From Gamsiella multidivaricata (taxonomy: Eukaryota; Mortierellomycota; Mortierellomycetes; Mortierellales; Mortierellaceae), in assembly GCF_025024155.1 (NCBI RefSeq), contig NW_026251814.1:1-64000 (forward strand): DNA of 64,000 bases. The letters are read 5' to 3'. The notes under the pieces are model-generated. The model saw only the letters and a program-made list of their open reading frames with translations. It searched no databases and was not told the origin of the DNA. The position numbers were made by a program, and so were the translations under genes. Positions 10,948 through 23,830 of the stretch are shown here, piece by piece (within the stretch, counting starts at the first letter, position 1; every line of letters starts with the position of its first letter).

Positions 10948-12401
10948 TCACGAGAATATTACCGGTACTATGAGCAGGGCCAGAAGGGCAAACCTAGGTC
11001 CGTCTAAACTAGGAGACGAGTCAGAACTGTAGCTGCTAATCTGTGCACTGACATTACTGGCTAAACATACATCGTCCGAGGATCTGGCGGCTACTGTGAA
11101 CTTGGCGTTACCATTGAACTGCACGACGACGCATCCATCTTGCTGACGTTGGCGTGAAATTAATTGTACATGTACGACAACTTTTGAGCTGGCGTGCAGA
11201 ACGAGTATTTGCCATAGACGCCGGTCTTTCCATTGTGTCCAATGTCCTCGCACGGGACCATCGTGCAAAGCGTGTTAAATTATGCTCCCATATTGTTTAG
11301 CTACTTTCAAAGCAACGCAGCTCAAGGACGAACCATGCAGTCGCACACCGCTGCGGAGGGTGTCGATGGCAATGCTGAGTTGGCTTCCCAAGTGGGCGTA
11401 TTGGCTGGACAAATGGACGTTAAATGTATCCATGTTAACACCTATTGAGTTAAAACTCGCCATTACTGTTTTTCAGACTGTTGTAGCCTGGCAAGGGTGT
11501 TGTCGGGATCGACTTGGATCAGGCCATAACTGTCTCTCTCCTGCGACCACTCGTATACAATACCACCAGACCATGCTCCGGTCATGTCTGATCCAAAGAT
11601 AGATGGTCCCTCAGGAAATGTTCGTGGCATTTCAACATTGCAGCTGAATTCCGAGAGAAACACCGGGATCGAGTACGATGCAATATCCCTCGTACGATCT
11701 GCATATCCCGAGAATTGGAACGTTGTTTCTGATCCACACTACTCATACAAATTCATACCAACCAACCAACCAACCTACCAACCCCGTTCGTCGTCGCTAC
11801 CGCAGTTGAAGTACTCTTGTATTTGAATGTGAACGTCTGGGTCATCATTATTGTCATATCCACTTCATTGCCGACAAAGAAGCCCAGAGTGTTGGAATAA
11901 CTCTTGAAAGCGCCGACCGCCCTATGGACGCGCTATCCCAGATATCGACATCATATTCAGGATTGTTACAAATAACTGAGTGCTTCGACGATGCCAGATT
12001 CAGGATTAGGTACATGTCTGCATCATCCAAGGCCTTCATGCAACCGCTATGTGAAATAGTAATATTCTTAGTTTCTGCATCTGCGTAAAATGCTAACAAA
12101 AATTGTGAACAATGGCAGTTAAAGAATGGTGGAAGCAAACCGCGACTCATACTTGATACACACGGATTGCGTTCAAGCCAAGGTCTTTCATTAAGACAAA
12201 GTCGCGAATGTAGCCGCTGTGCCTGGATAGGGAGTCCACACTCCCTGAGGATGCCAATGTCCTAGGTTGGTAGGCCATACCCTTGATGAAAGGGTCAAAG
12301 AATTTTGTTCCTTTGATGGCGATGGGGTTCGAAGCAGCAACCGAACTGAGGCACAAGAAGGCGGCCAGAACCACAATGGATTGTGTACGATTATGGACCA
12401 T
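10948..12401 (-). pseudogene. GH72 beta-1,3-glucanosyltransferase (GAS/GEL) pseudogene with X8 domain
   Basis: An intact copy would extend and branch beta-1,3-glucan at the plasma membrane. Exon 1 (12401 to about 12151) is well kept: a signal peptide, then NPIAIKGTKFFDPFIKGMAY, DFVLMKDLGLNAIRVYQ. Exon 2 (from about 12091) has CMKALDDADMYLILNLAS, then GFFVGNEV with the acid/base Glu, and further on GYADRTRDIASYSIPVFLSE with the nucleophile Glu. An X8/CBM43 region (SALPSTPSAAVCDCM, GVYGKYSFCTPAQKLSY) and a hydrophobic GPI-type C-terminus follow. Damage: the Trp of the family motif NLYEWCG is TAG (11739-11741); the region between GNEV and the YFNCG motif is deleted and out of frame, with a CCAA repeat (about 11759-11786) next to it; the X8 part is split by a frameshift near 11320 and further stops; the exon 1-2 splice does not restore frame. 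Loss of the intron is not seen, so it is not a retrocopy. Confidence 0.85.
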
Positions 12402-14532
12402 GGCTGATACGATAGGCGTACAGTTATCAAGTTATTTTTAATATATTGTACGAGCTTGAATGGGAGGAAGCAGAGGAGTGAATTTGGTTTACTTGCAGTA
12501 AGGCGAGGGTCTGAGGCGGTGTGCCGAAAGAAAGATAGGAAGTATACGAGTAGTGGCGTAGCAGCATAATAGAGACAGCATATGGATATTTATGGGTCTG
12601 TGAATATTGACGAAGTGGTAGCACAGCGGCCTTCGCATTGCATTGCGCACGTAGAGTTTACACCTGGGTCCGGTGTGGCGCTGTTCTGGGTGGATGAAGG
12701 ATCATAAGACTTTGGTGCGAACCCCTTCTGAATAAAGGAAGCCAACAAGAGCATGGCATTTGCGCAGATGCCCGTACTATCCTAATCCAAGACTCGCCCG
12801 TGGGAATCGAGAGGATATTAAGATCTATTCATATGCATGCAGGAACACGAAAAAGAACTGTAGCTCTTGCATTATGCATGTGTCCGTCCCCATAGGCTTT
12901 GGGGGACACGATCGGGGAGGCTGTCCATAGCTAATCTTCGGTGAACAGTGCTATCTACAGCCAGAGAGATAAGGAGGGGAAGTGAAGGAGTGATCGCATC
13001 GTGGGATAGTGTATGCAGTGGCCCCGCCCGTAGAGAGATCGAGGATGCGATAGATAAGCTGCAACTGTCAGGCTCAAGCAGTGACCAGCGAGCCAAAGAT
13101 CAAAAAGTGAGGTCAAAGTTGCGCTTAACCCAAGAAGGCAAATTCAGGCACCATGTTCCTGCATCTGGAAATGACGTTGCATCTCATCTTTTGTTATCCA
13201 GTGTCTAATCCCCCTATAGTTCACAGCGACAACAACAAAAAGGGACAAGGAAGTAAGCAAGGTTGCTCAACATTAAAATTCCCTGAAAACCATTACACGC
13301 GTTGTCGTCAGAGTTGACTCTTGTGTACACCGAGCCCATGTTGCACAACAATACAATCATAATCAAATACATGTCATGGTGGAAGATGGATGAGGAACGA
13401 TTCTGCAGGGAAGAAAGGCCCTTGCCTCGATTTGACCTATCTCAGCCCGGTCTTGATAACATCCAAGAGGCAAACTTGATAAGACGGAGGTCCTGAACAA
13501 TAATCCGTGGGGACCAGCATGGAACGCGACAGACACACGGGCAGGCTGCGAGAGCAGGAACCAGGTCTACCTCGCTCTTTCTCTCTAGCGCACGCTATCC
13601 ATCTTTATTTTTAATTTTTGGGCAGCGCCTCCTTGGATCCTGTTTCGCTCGTGCCTGGTGTTGGGACAGATAGCTCGGACAGTGCGGGGAAGAAAAGGAG
13701 GTGATCGATCAGTTATTGTGTCTGACATCAGGAGCCAAGGGACCAAGGATGACATGAACTGGAATTGAGAGTGCCCAGGCTATCGCCACCTTTTTCCTCA
13801 TCCAGACTCGGACTCTTCGCCATTGCTATTGCCATCCGTCGCCTTGCAATCCGGGATGAATAGAGATATGGGAGGCCAGTGAAAAGAAAAGCTTTTCCAA
13901 CGTATCACAATGGAGACAATAATAAAGAAAACAAGCTGATCATGGACCAGTTTATACCGCTGCAGTTGGTTAAGTTATCTGTGTCGAAAAAGAAAAAATG
14001 GCGTCCTCAGATACGAATCGAGAGCTGTTTGCGGACATGAAGGAATTCTTGCCTTGGATTGCAGGTGAAATCGAGATCACAAATTATATCATTGCAACCA
14101 ACCCAAACAAGCTCTCCCTCCATACACAGCGTTGTTCGTATTCCAACTCTGTATCGGTCCTTCTTTTCATGCTTCTTGCTGGCATTCAGCACCATTCGTC
14201 GCTGTTCTCTTTCTTCTCCCTCTTTCTCCTCCTCCTTTCCTCTTCGTCTTCTTGCTTTTCTACTCCCTCGTTCCCTCGCACTTCACCCGCTTGTCTTTCT
14301 CATATCTTTAGTTGGCAGACAACTGCACATATACCACACATACCCTTTCTTTTGCTTCTTCGACCATTGCCGTGTATTGTCCGTCATCCGCACTCCTAAT
14401 CGATCTCTTCCTTATTCACGTATAAACACTACACTACACCGCCAGTCTCCCATCTCCGTGTGCCCTCACTGCAGTCGGCATCTGTACACATCCCACTCCC
14501 ACACACATTTTAACCACAACAATATCCGCATC
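12402..14532. other. Upstream DNA of FKS1; no gene recognised
   Basis: Divergent intergenic region between the GH72 pseudogene and FKS1. The plus frame 12948-13208 has no recognisable features. From about 14190 to 14520 the plus strand is strongly pyrimidine-rich (TTCTCC-type), as expected for a promoter or 5' leader of the glucan synthase gene. Confidence 0.5.
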
Positions 14533-17500
14533 ATGAACTCCCCACCATCACGACCACCCTATCCACAACACGAAGAGCAGGACATATCGCGAGAAACGGG
14601 GTACTCTTCCAATTCGTCACAAAGTCCCCTAGTTCATCCCCCAGCAGGTACAGGCCTGAATGAAGGTGTGTGTGAAAACTAGAAAAATAGAATCAGCAAC
14701 ACAAACGTTAACGGAATTAACACTCAGTTTTAATTTTTGACTCAGTGCGTCGCGTCAACGGAGAACATAGACACTCTGACGCATACAGCGAAGCATATTC
14801 CTCAAAATCAGAATACGCCAGATCCCCCAACGGAGCCTCTGAAATCGATCTCTTTGGTCCTCTGCGTGGGCCAGATGATGGTCGATATACTGGGTATGCA
14901 CCATCTTCAGACGCACTGCTCTCTCTTCTTGAAAGCAAGCGAAGCCCTCTCCCAGGACAGCAGTATCAGCACGACGGATCAGCAGACGATGGATATGAGG
15001 AATCCAACGCACCACCACCGAATCTATACCCATCGTGGACTATCGAGAAGCAAGTGCCCTTGACGCGGGAGGAGATCGAGGGGATCATGCTGGACTTGAC
15101 ACGAAAGTTCGGTTTTCAGGGAGACAACATGCGCAACCAGTACGATGCTCTGATGACGATGCTGGATTCAAGAGCCTCCAGAATGGGACCAGTCCAGGCG
15201 CTGACGACTGTCCATGCGGATTACATTGGAGGAGAGCATGCCAACTATCGCAAATGGTACTTTGCAGCGCAGTTAGATTTGGATGATCACATGGGATACC
15301 ATTCGGCGCCCGGCAAGAACAAGAAAGTGAATCGCAACTCGATGGCTCCCCAACCAGGTGCGATCCACATCGAGTCTCACGAGAATCTCGGCATGGCGGA
15401 GGAGCACTGGAAGTCGAGAATGAACCAGATGTCACACTTTGATCGTGCGCGCCAGGTTGCTCTGTATCTCTTGCTCTGGGGCGAGGCAGCACAGATCCGC
15501 TACTTGCCCGAGTGCCTCTGCTTCATCTTCAAGTGCGCGGAGGACTACTATATGTCGTCCGAATGCCAGCAGATGGTGAATCCAGTACTCGAGGGTGAAT
15601 ATCTTCAGAACGTTGTCACGCCCCTGTACCGCTTTATCCGCGACCAGTCCTACGAAGTCCAGGGAGGGAAATACGTAAAGCGTGAGAGGGACCACGACAC
15701 CGTGATTGGCTACGACGACATCAACCAGGCCTTCTGGAGCCCCGAGGGCATCTCACGAATTCAACTGGAGGACAAGACCCGACTTGTCGACGTCCACATT
15801 GGCAAGAGGTGGGCAGTCCTGAGCCAAGTCAACTGGGAATCTGCTTTCCGCAAGACCTACATTGAGAAACGGACCTGGCTCCATCTGGCTGTCAACTTTA
15901 CGCGTGTCTGGATCATCCATGTGGTTTCGTTCTGGTATTTCACTGCCTGGAACGTCAACTTCATTTACATGGAAGAGGACGCGGACGAGGATGGCGTCCA
16001 GTTCTCTGTCACCGCTCTCGGTGGAGCCATTGCCACGTTGTTCATGCTCCTGGGCGTTGTCTGCGAGTTCATGTTTATTCCCTTGACTTGGAGCAATTCT
16101 TCGATGCTCATCCGACGCCTGATTATCCTGATCATCGTTCTCGCTATCAATGCTGGCCCCACCCTCTATATCTGCATGTTCAACCGCTCAGGTTCCGTGT
16201 CCACGATCGTCGGCATTGCCCAGTTCATCGTCTCCTTGATCACCACCCTGGTCTTCGCAATCGTTCCATCGAACCAACTCTTTAGCGGTTCTAGCAAGAC
16301 CACGCGCAAAAACCTGGCTTCTCAAACCTTCACGGCCTCTTTTCCCAAGTTGAACCGATCAGATCGTGCGCTCTCGCTTTTCCTTTGGATTCTGGTCTTT
16401 ACGTGCAAACTGGTCGAGTCATACTTCTTCCTGTCGAGATCCTTCAAAGATCCTCTCAAAGCCCTCTACAACCAGCGCATCCCCAACTGCAAGGACAAAT
16501 TCATTGGACAATCTCTGTGTGAGCTCATGCCCGTTTTCACTGTCATTGTGATGTTCTTCGTTGACCTAGTGCTCTTCTTCCTGGATACATATCTTTGGTA
16601 TGTCATCTGGAACACGGTCTTTTCGGTCTTTCAATCTTTCAAGCTTGGCATCTCGATCTGGACACCCTGGCGCAACATCTTCTCTCGACTGCCCAAGCGC
16701 ATCTACGCCAAGCTCCTCGCTACAGCTGACATGGATATCAAGTACAAGCCCAAGGTTCTTTGCTCCCAGATCTGGAACGCCATTGTCATTTCGATGTACC
16801 GCGAACACCTCCTTTCGATCGAGCACGTCCAGAGGCTGCTTTATCAGCAAGTTCCGTCCGAGAACGAAAACAAACGGACGCTAAAGGCTCCCACCTTCTT
16901 TGTTGCTCAGGAGGACTCTTCACTGCAGGCTGAATTTTACCCTGCGCACTCGGAAGCCGAGAGACGCATCACCTTCTTCGCCCAATCCCTGTCAACGCCC
17001 ATCCCTGAGCCATTGCCCGTTGACCAGATGCCAACCTTCACAGTCTTGGTTCCTCATTATTCTGAAAAGACATTACTTTCGCTCCGAGAGATCATCAGGG
17101 AGGAAGACCAGAACACTCGTGTCACCCTACTGGAGTACCTGAAGCAGCTGCACCCAGTCGAGTGGGATAACTTTGTGAGAGACACGAAGATCCTGGCTGA
17201 GGAATCGACTATGTTTGGAAGCGCTACAAGCGGTATCGGGTTTGCGGGCGACAGCGAGAAGGGTAGCATTAAGGAGATGAGCAAAGCTAAGAACGACGAC
17301 CTTCCATTCTACTGCATCGGTTTCAAGTCTGCAGCACCGGAATATACTCTCCGCACGCGCATCTGGGCTTCTTTGCGCGCCCAGACCCTGTACCGCACTG
17401 TTTCTGGGTTCATGAACTACTCAAAGGCCATCAAGCTGTTGTACCGTGTCGAGAATCCTGAGATGGTGCAACAATTCGGTGGTAATGGCGATCGCTTGGA

Positions 17501-20129
17501 GCGGGAGCTGGAGCAACTGTCGCAGCAAAAGTTCAAGTTCCTAGTCTCAATGCAGCGCTACACCAAATTCAATAAGGAAGAAGCTGAGAATGCTGAGTTC
17601 TTGCTACGTGCCTATCCTCAACTCCAGATCACTTATCTGGATGAGCGTCCTTCTGATGTAGAGGGGGAGGAGGCGATTGTTTACTCTGTTCTCATTGACG
17701 GGCGGTGCGAGATGATGCCCGATGGCAAGCGCAAGCCCCGTTATCGGATCCGTCTTCCCGGCAACCCTATTCTCGGTGACGGCAAGTCCGACAACCAGAA
17801 CCACGCCATCATCTTCACTCGCGGCGAGTATCTCCAGCTAATTGATGCTAATCAGGATAACTACTTGGAGGAGGCCCTCAAGATCCGCAACGTGCTTGGC
17901 GAATTTGAGCAGTACCATATCCCTGGTATCTCTCCTTATTCGCCTCAGCTCGAGTCCAAGGACGTGCCCGAGCCAGTCGCCATCGTTGGCGCTCGCGAGT
18001 ACATTTTCTCAGAGAATATTGGTGTACTGGGAGATGTCGCCGCAGGCAAGGAACAGTCGTTCGGAACCCTCACGCAGCGTATGATGGCCAAGATCGGCGG
18101 CAAACTGCACTATGGTCATCCAGATTTCCTCAATTTTATCTACATGACGACCCGTGGAGGTATGTTCAAGTTTAACTCTTGTTGCTAGGGTTATCATTTA
18201 TGACATTTTTGATGTGAACAAGGCACTAACACAAGGTTCTTTTTTTTTTTTTTCCCTTCGCACGTAGGTGTGAGCAAGGCTCAAAAAGGTCTTCATTTGA
18301 ACGAGGACATCTATGCCGGTATGACGGCCTTCAGCCGCGGAGGAAGGATCAAGCACACGGAGTACTACCAGTGCGGAAAAGGACGCGATCTAGGATTTGG
18401 CTCCATTCTCAACTTCACTACAAAGATCGGCACAGGAATGGGCGAGCAGATGCTGTCTCGCGAGTACTATTACATGGGAACGCAGCTGCCTCTTGACCGC
18501 TTCCTAACCTTCTACTATGCGCATCCTGGATTCCATATCAACAACATCTTCATCATGCTCTCGCTCCAGCTCTTCCTGTTTTCAATGCTCTTCATCGGCG
18601 CCATGGCCTCATCTGTTGAGGTCTGCACAGACATGGCTGAGGATGCCTGCGTGAACCTGGTTCCTGTCTACGACTGGATCAAGCGCTGTGTGCTCTCCAT
18701 TTTCATCGTCTTCTTCATCGCATTCCTGCCCCTGTTCCTGCAAGAGTTCATGGAGCGTGGATTTGCCAGAAGTATCGTCCGTCTGGGCAAGCACTTTATG
18801 TCGCTCTCACCCTTGTTCGAGGTGTTTGTCACGCAAATCTACGCCAACTCGATCCTGACCAACCTATCCTTCGGAGGCGCGCGCTACATTGGAACAGGAC
18901 GTGGATTTGCGACGACAAGGACGCCATTTGCGCTGCTTTACTCCCGTTTCGCAGGACCTTCGCTCTATTTAGGAATGAGGCTGCTGACGATGTTGGTCTT
19001 TGCATCACTGACCATGTGGGTTCCACACCTGGTCTACTTCTGGGTCTCCGTTATGGCATTGGTCATCTCGCCCTTCATCTTCAACCCGCATCAGTTCTCG
19101 TTCACGGACTTTTTTATTGACTATCGCGAGTTCCTGAGATGGCTTTCTCGCGGCAACTCGAGGACTCACGCCTCGTCTTGGATCTCATACTGCCGTACTC
19201 TCCGTACTCGCATCACAGGTTACAAGCGGAAGCGACTGGGTCATCCTTCTGAGAAGTTAGGAGGCGATATCCCTCGCGCCAACTTTTTCGTGATCTTTGT
19301 ATCCGAGATCGTGTTTCCCTTCATCCAGATGACGCTCAGTGTGATTTGCTATATGTTCGTCCGATCTTTCCCCGCTGATGTCACAGACAACGGCTCCGCA
19401 GTTTTCACTAGTGGGTTGCTTCGCGTCGGCGTCTTTGCTCTCGGTCCCCTAGTAGTCAACGCCGGTGTGTTGGCGGCTCTTTTCGGCGTCTCGATCCTCT
19501 TTGGGCCATTTATGAATATGTGCTGCATCAAGTTTGGGTCGATCGTGGCCGCTATCGCTCACGCAGTTGCTGTGATCTCCCAGATCGTGTTCTTTGGAGC
19601 CCTCTGGGCCCTCGAGGCTTGGAGCGCATCCCATGCGGTTCTCGGTGTCATTGCGGCGATCGCCGTCCAGCGATTCGTCTTCAAGATCATGATCACGTTC
19701 TTTCTTACGCGTGAGTTCAAACACGACGAGACGAACAGGGCTTGGTGGACAGGCAAGTGGCACGGACGCGGCCTGGGCTTCCACGCGATTTCGCAGCCGT
19801 TGCGCGAGTATGTGTGCAAGATCATCGAGATGTCGATGTTTGCCTGTGACTTTATCATGGGCCATATTATCCTGTTCCTCCTGTTCCCGATCTGTCTGAT
19901 CCCATGGGTCGACCGTTGGCACTCAACTATGCTGTTTTGGTTGCGCCCGAGCAAACAGATCCGCCCACCAATTCTCTCTGCCAAGTTGAGGTCGCAGCGA
20001 CGCATGGTTGCATGGACATACGGCCTTTTGTTTGCAGTCATGTTCGTGGTCTTTGTGATAATGATCGCGGGCCCGTTAGTGTTCCGGAAATACCTTCCTA
20101 CACACTTGGAGAGAATCATTCCCATCTAA
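14533..20129 (+). CDS. FKS1: Beta-1,3-glucan synthase catalytic subunit (FKS1 type, GT48)
   Basis: Three exons: 14533-14665, 14746-18159 and 18268-20129, all GT/AG and in phase, giving 1802 aa, the usual length. The start ATG at 14533 opens a Ser/Pro-rich cytosolic tail. The Fks1 domain follows (LLLWGEAAQIRYLPECLCFI), then the first membrane block, a large cytosolic GT48 region (TFTVLVPHYSEKTLLSLREI, NHAIIFTRGEYLQLIDANQD, GVSKAQKGLHLNEDIYAGM) and a second membrane block. The enzyme makes beta-1,3-glucan from UDP-glucose at the plasma membrane with a Rho1-type regulator. The echinocandin hot-spot 1 equivalent (about residues 603-612) reads FFLSRSFKDP and hot spot 2 (about 1317-1324) DWIKRCVL; both differ from the susceptible yeast consensus (see findings). 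The second intron carries a long T tract before its acceptor. Confidence 0.97.
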
Positions 20130-21395
20130 AATATCACTTTACGCCCTCTGTTCAGTTCGACAGCCTATTCTTCTTTTGTAACATAGTCCGCGTTTTCTAC
20201 CCCACTTTCTCCCTGCCATATATAAGCCTTATTAATATGTATCCTATATCTGATGCCACTCGCAGCAGCGTCAATAAAGCATGCGAAGAAAAAAACATAC
20301 TCTCGATCGTAAAGGCGAGCAGACACGCTGTCAAGATAGTCTTGAAATGGTATACATGGAAGATAAATGAACAAAAAAAAAAAAATGCGCTCAGAAACCA
20401 ATTTGACAGCGCAGGTTTTGTGTCACTCCCCAAATGGATGCATACTCCGAATGCTCCACCGTCAAAAACGGTAATCCCCGGTAAAAAGAGATGTTTACCT
20501 GCTGGATATGGGGCGTCCGCAGCATGCATGCAGTTCCTCCGTTTTCGATGTTGCCGTTCTTGTTTTGATGGGGATGGTCTCTGTCTCATTATATGCGCGT
20601 TATATTGTTCGATTGTGGGGGGGGGGGGTTTTCTGTGCAAGAGAGCGACAATGAAATTGGTATGACAAGAACGCCAAAGAATGAAAAGCGTGAGAGCTAG
20701 AGGGTTTCGTAAGCTACGATCCAAAAAGCCCGGTTCGTCCTGTTCAGTTCTGTAAAGCGAAGGAATGAGGAGGAATGCGTACGTTCTTTTAGAAACTGGA
20801 CGGGCGTCGTGTGAGCTCTCTGGGTTGAGGTTTCTGATTTGACGGCTCAGCTCTCTGGATATTGGGCAGTTTTTATGTGTAAATTGCCGGATGGTATATA
20901 CATGCATTGCCTCCCCCACACCCACAGGCACAGGCGCGTATGATTTTGGCAGGTGCTATGCAGGCAATTTCTTGAAACTCAATTTTATACGCAGGACAGT
21001 GAGGCAGATAGATGTATTCCCGCGCACAATGAAAAAATAAAGCATTTTGAAAGACAATGCATTCGCATCCGCATCCACATGTTATACATATAAATATATT
21101 CTTAAAGAAGGAAGCAGCAATAACAGCTTTGGTAACATGAAGACAATAATGCTAAAAGGAAATGAGAAGATCCGAACGATCATCAAGTAGGTATTGAGGG
21201 CGAAAAAATAAAGACCAAGCTCTATTCTCTGTTTTCTTTATCTAAAATATGTGCTAGGTGTCTCTACCTCCTTTTCGTTTCTTTTAGGCTGTCCTATCAA
21301 AGGAACTCTATGCTAAAAAGGAACGGCTACTATTTCGTTGTTCTGTTAAAAAAGAATGGCAGGATGAAGTTGTAAGAGAAAACTAAGCAGGGTCT
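20130..21395. other. 3' region of FKS1 and convergent intergenic DNA
   Basis: No gene seen. The region lies between the stop of FKS1 and the stop of the minus-strand barrel protein. It contains a G9 run near 20620 and A/T-rich stretches with AATAAA-like signals (for example 21037-21042 and 21206-21211). Confidence 0.5.
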
Positions 21396-22023
21396 TTAGT
21401 GGGTGCGGATCTTGGGGGACTTGGGCCACTTGAGGTTACCGCGGCTGGGGCAGCGGACGAACTGATAAGTGGTCTTGACAACACCCTGAGAAAGGGGAGC
21501 GAGGATCTTGAAGGCCGAGGCAGTGAGATCGATCTGGTTGGGAGCGCATCCGGCGCAGTCGTCGATGATGCGGACGATGACAGAGCGGCGGCCAGAGGTG
21601 ATCTTGGCGCACTCGAAGCAGGCAGTCTTCTCGCCACCCTTGTAGTGGGCCATGTGGACAGCGGCGATGTGCCAGCTGTCGCCGGCGTTGACATGGCTGT
21701 TGCCCAGCAAGTCACCGTAGCAAGCGACCTGTTTCGTTTTCATTAGGGGGAGAAAGTATCGTAAGTACGTGTAATCCACTCAGTCCTCCCACTGACGCCC
21801 GACATAGGAAATATGAATGAGAGAACGCAGAAATCCAGACAATACGTGCGTTGACACGTTAAGGATGTGTACTTACGGCCTTCAAGTCGTGGCCGTTGAA
21901 CCAGGTGGACTTGCCCTTCAAGTTCTTCCCGAACTTGACAGTCTGGGTGGGTTTGGCCTCGGCAAGAGCGATGAAGGCAATGACCATGGCCATGAGGAGG
22001 ACGGACAACTGAGCGAACTTCAT
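21396..22023 (-). CDS. Secreted double-psi beta-barrel (expansin/RlpA-like) protein
   Basis: Two exons, 22023-21877 and 21728-21396, joined in phase 0 (159 aa). A signal peptide is evident (KFAQLSVLLMAMVIAFIALA). The mature protein has GKSTWFNGHDLKAVACYGDL, a HIAAVHMAHYKGG strand, Cys pairs (ACFECAK) and VRIIDDCAGCAPNQIDLTA, with the HFD-like Asp-Asp-Cys of the barrel. This matches the small barwin/RlpA-like fold of fungal expansin-like and plant-natriuretic-peptide-like proteins, which lack the second carbohydrate-binding domain. Role: probably cell-wall loosening or secreted effector-like; not demonstrable here. A second family member lies at 46390. The C-terminus is unusually basic (KWPKSPKIRTH). 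Confidence 0.85.
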
Positions 22024-22254
22024 GATGATGTTTGATGATAGGTGTGAGGGGATGGAGGGTCTTTGATAAGTAGGCGGTTGGAAGGGAAGGGTTTAGAAGG
22101 GGGGCTGTAGGAGAGACAGGGGTGGGGGTTGCAAGGAATTGCAGTGGAAGGGGTTCGGAGAATGAGGGAGGTGGAAGGCCGTTTACGTGTCGTGAATAGC
22201 GATAACAGAAAAAGAAAAGAGAGAAAAAGCGGGTAGGGGCTGGGATCTCTGGTG

Positions 22255-22261
22255 TTATATA
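22255..22261 (-). promoter_or_regulatory. TATA box of the barrel-protein gene
   Basis: TATATAA on the minus strand, 232 nt before the ATG at 22023. The leader between them is pyrimidine-rich on the coding strand, as for other strongly expressed fungal genes. Confidence 0.5.
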
Positions 22262-23830
22262 GGGAACGGGCAGGCTGAGTAGTGAGCGACTAAGGGAAAA
22301 CCTTCCACTAACCCCGACCGTTCGCTTGGAGTGTGTATAGTAAGCAAAAGGCAATCGAACACTCAAGTCAATCAAACGTCTAAACTCTCTATATGAAAAA
22401 GCAAATGCAATTTAGCGCATGCCGTCTACTCTGCGAGAGTAACAGAAAGTGAGCAAGAGATGAGAGCAACGGCGAGGTCGCTTTGTTTTGGCCAATTGAG
22501 CAATGTTGTCCATAGAAGGGAAGGGTAGACATAAAGTGCATTTTCCTTGACTGGACAAGTGGAGTAACGACCGTTTCGCTACAGGCATTTAATGAGCGGA
22601 GCAAAAAAAAAAAAAGGTACATATATACATGAGGGTCTCTTATCATGTCTTGAACACCTGCATCCGTGAAACTTTTTCTAACTATCACTTTCTGTGGCCT
22701 GTCTCCATTTTTAAGGCGGCAATGCTGGAGACGGGTATAGGATTATTTGTCCATCTGGACATCGACAGTACGCCTTTGGAGATCATCTACTTTTGACCTT
22801 TGATGTTGTTGTTTTTTCTCTGAAGGATTCGCTGGGCCATCAGCGGAGCAGCCCTGTTCTCTGTCGTTTTTGATTCATTGATCAAAAAAAGTGCCTCATT
22901 CGCTCACGGCGCTATACTTCAGCTGCGTGTAACCTGTGCGGGTGAACTCTTTGACAAAGCGGGGGGAAAATGAAGTGCATGAGAGCCCAGTGCTAGTCTG
23001 GTTCAGCTGCTCATTTTTTTGTGCTGTCCAACTGGTCCAATTTGGAGCAATTTTGGACTAGCTTCTTTTCTGAGGAATGGCTGTGTGTACAAAACTACAA
23101 ACAACAACTACAAACTACAAACAACAACTACAAACTACAGACGACGGATGAAATAGTCGAGGGAAGAAGAGGCTCTCAAGCGTAATGTCAGTAGTCTATA
23201 GATGAGGTCTGCTAGAGTGACCGTTTGGTGGCCCACCTGCTTATCTGTCTGCGCATGTCATTACTTCAGCTCCAAACCACAATTCAGGAACAACCAACGG
23301 ATGTTGCCCCTGTGTCTACAAATTCGTTTAGGAATGAAATGAGAGTGCCAGTGCCTGGGAAATATTTCCGAACCAGTCTAAAGGCCATTCTGGCGCCCTT
23401 TATTTCATTATAATTCTAGATTGCGGATTTTTTTTTGGACGCACGTCGTCCCCTCGTGGTGTTGTTCCTGAGAGGCGGTATCACTGTTTGCTCCTATCGC
23501 CCAACAACCTGTCAACTATTACCTCTTTCTGCTTCATCCCCTCTCTCTCTTCCTCCACGCATTCCCATCCTCTGCCAAACCCTCTGTCATTTACTTCAAA
23601 CACCAATTCACTCCTGCTCGCCCCATTCACCACCTCACCACCCGCCACCCATGCTCCATCTGACCCGTAGCTCTATTCTCCTTAATTGCCTGTTGATCCT
23701 TTGACACTAACCTCTCGAAACTCCTCAACGTCAGTTGCTGCCATATGCTCTTGCCTCATAACATCGCTAAAAGTCATCGTAGCAATCTAGAGCAATAAAG
23801 ATGCTGAAAATAGTGTTCTTCATATTCGTG
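22262..23830. other. Intergenic; short tandem repeat, no gene
   Basis: No supportable gene. A 20-nt unit rich in ACAAACTAC motifs is repeated about 2.4 times at 23092-23139. 23500-23680 is pyrimidine-rich on the plus strand. Confidence 0.5.
23092..23139. repeat. Tandem repeat, about 20-nt unit
   Basis: Consecutive copies built from ACAACTACAA/ACTACAAACA motifs, about 2.4 units, with a final one-base change (ACTACAGACG). No coding potential. Confidence 0.8.

Noticed and set aside
12948..13208. 86-codon plus-strand frame before FKS1
   Set aside because: No domain, no partner exon and no conserved motif visible.
14059..14682. Plus-strand frame of 207 codons before FKS1
   Set aside because: Only its end overlaps the true first exon in another role; the rest is pyrimidine-rich leader. 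The ATG at 14533 in the family frame is preferred.
23092..23139. CRISPR-like repeats
   Set aside because: Units are adjacent without spacers; a simple tandem repeat in a fungal genome.
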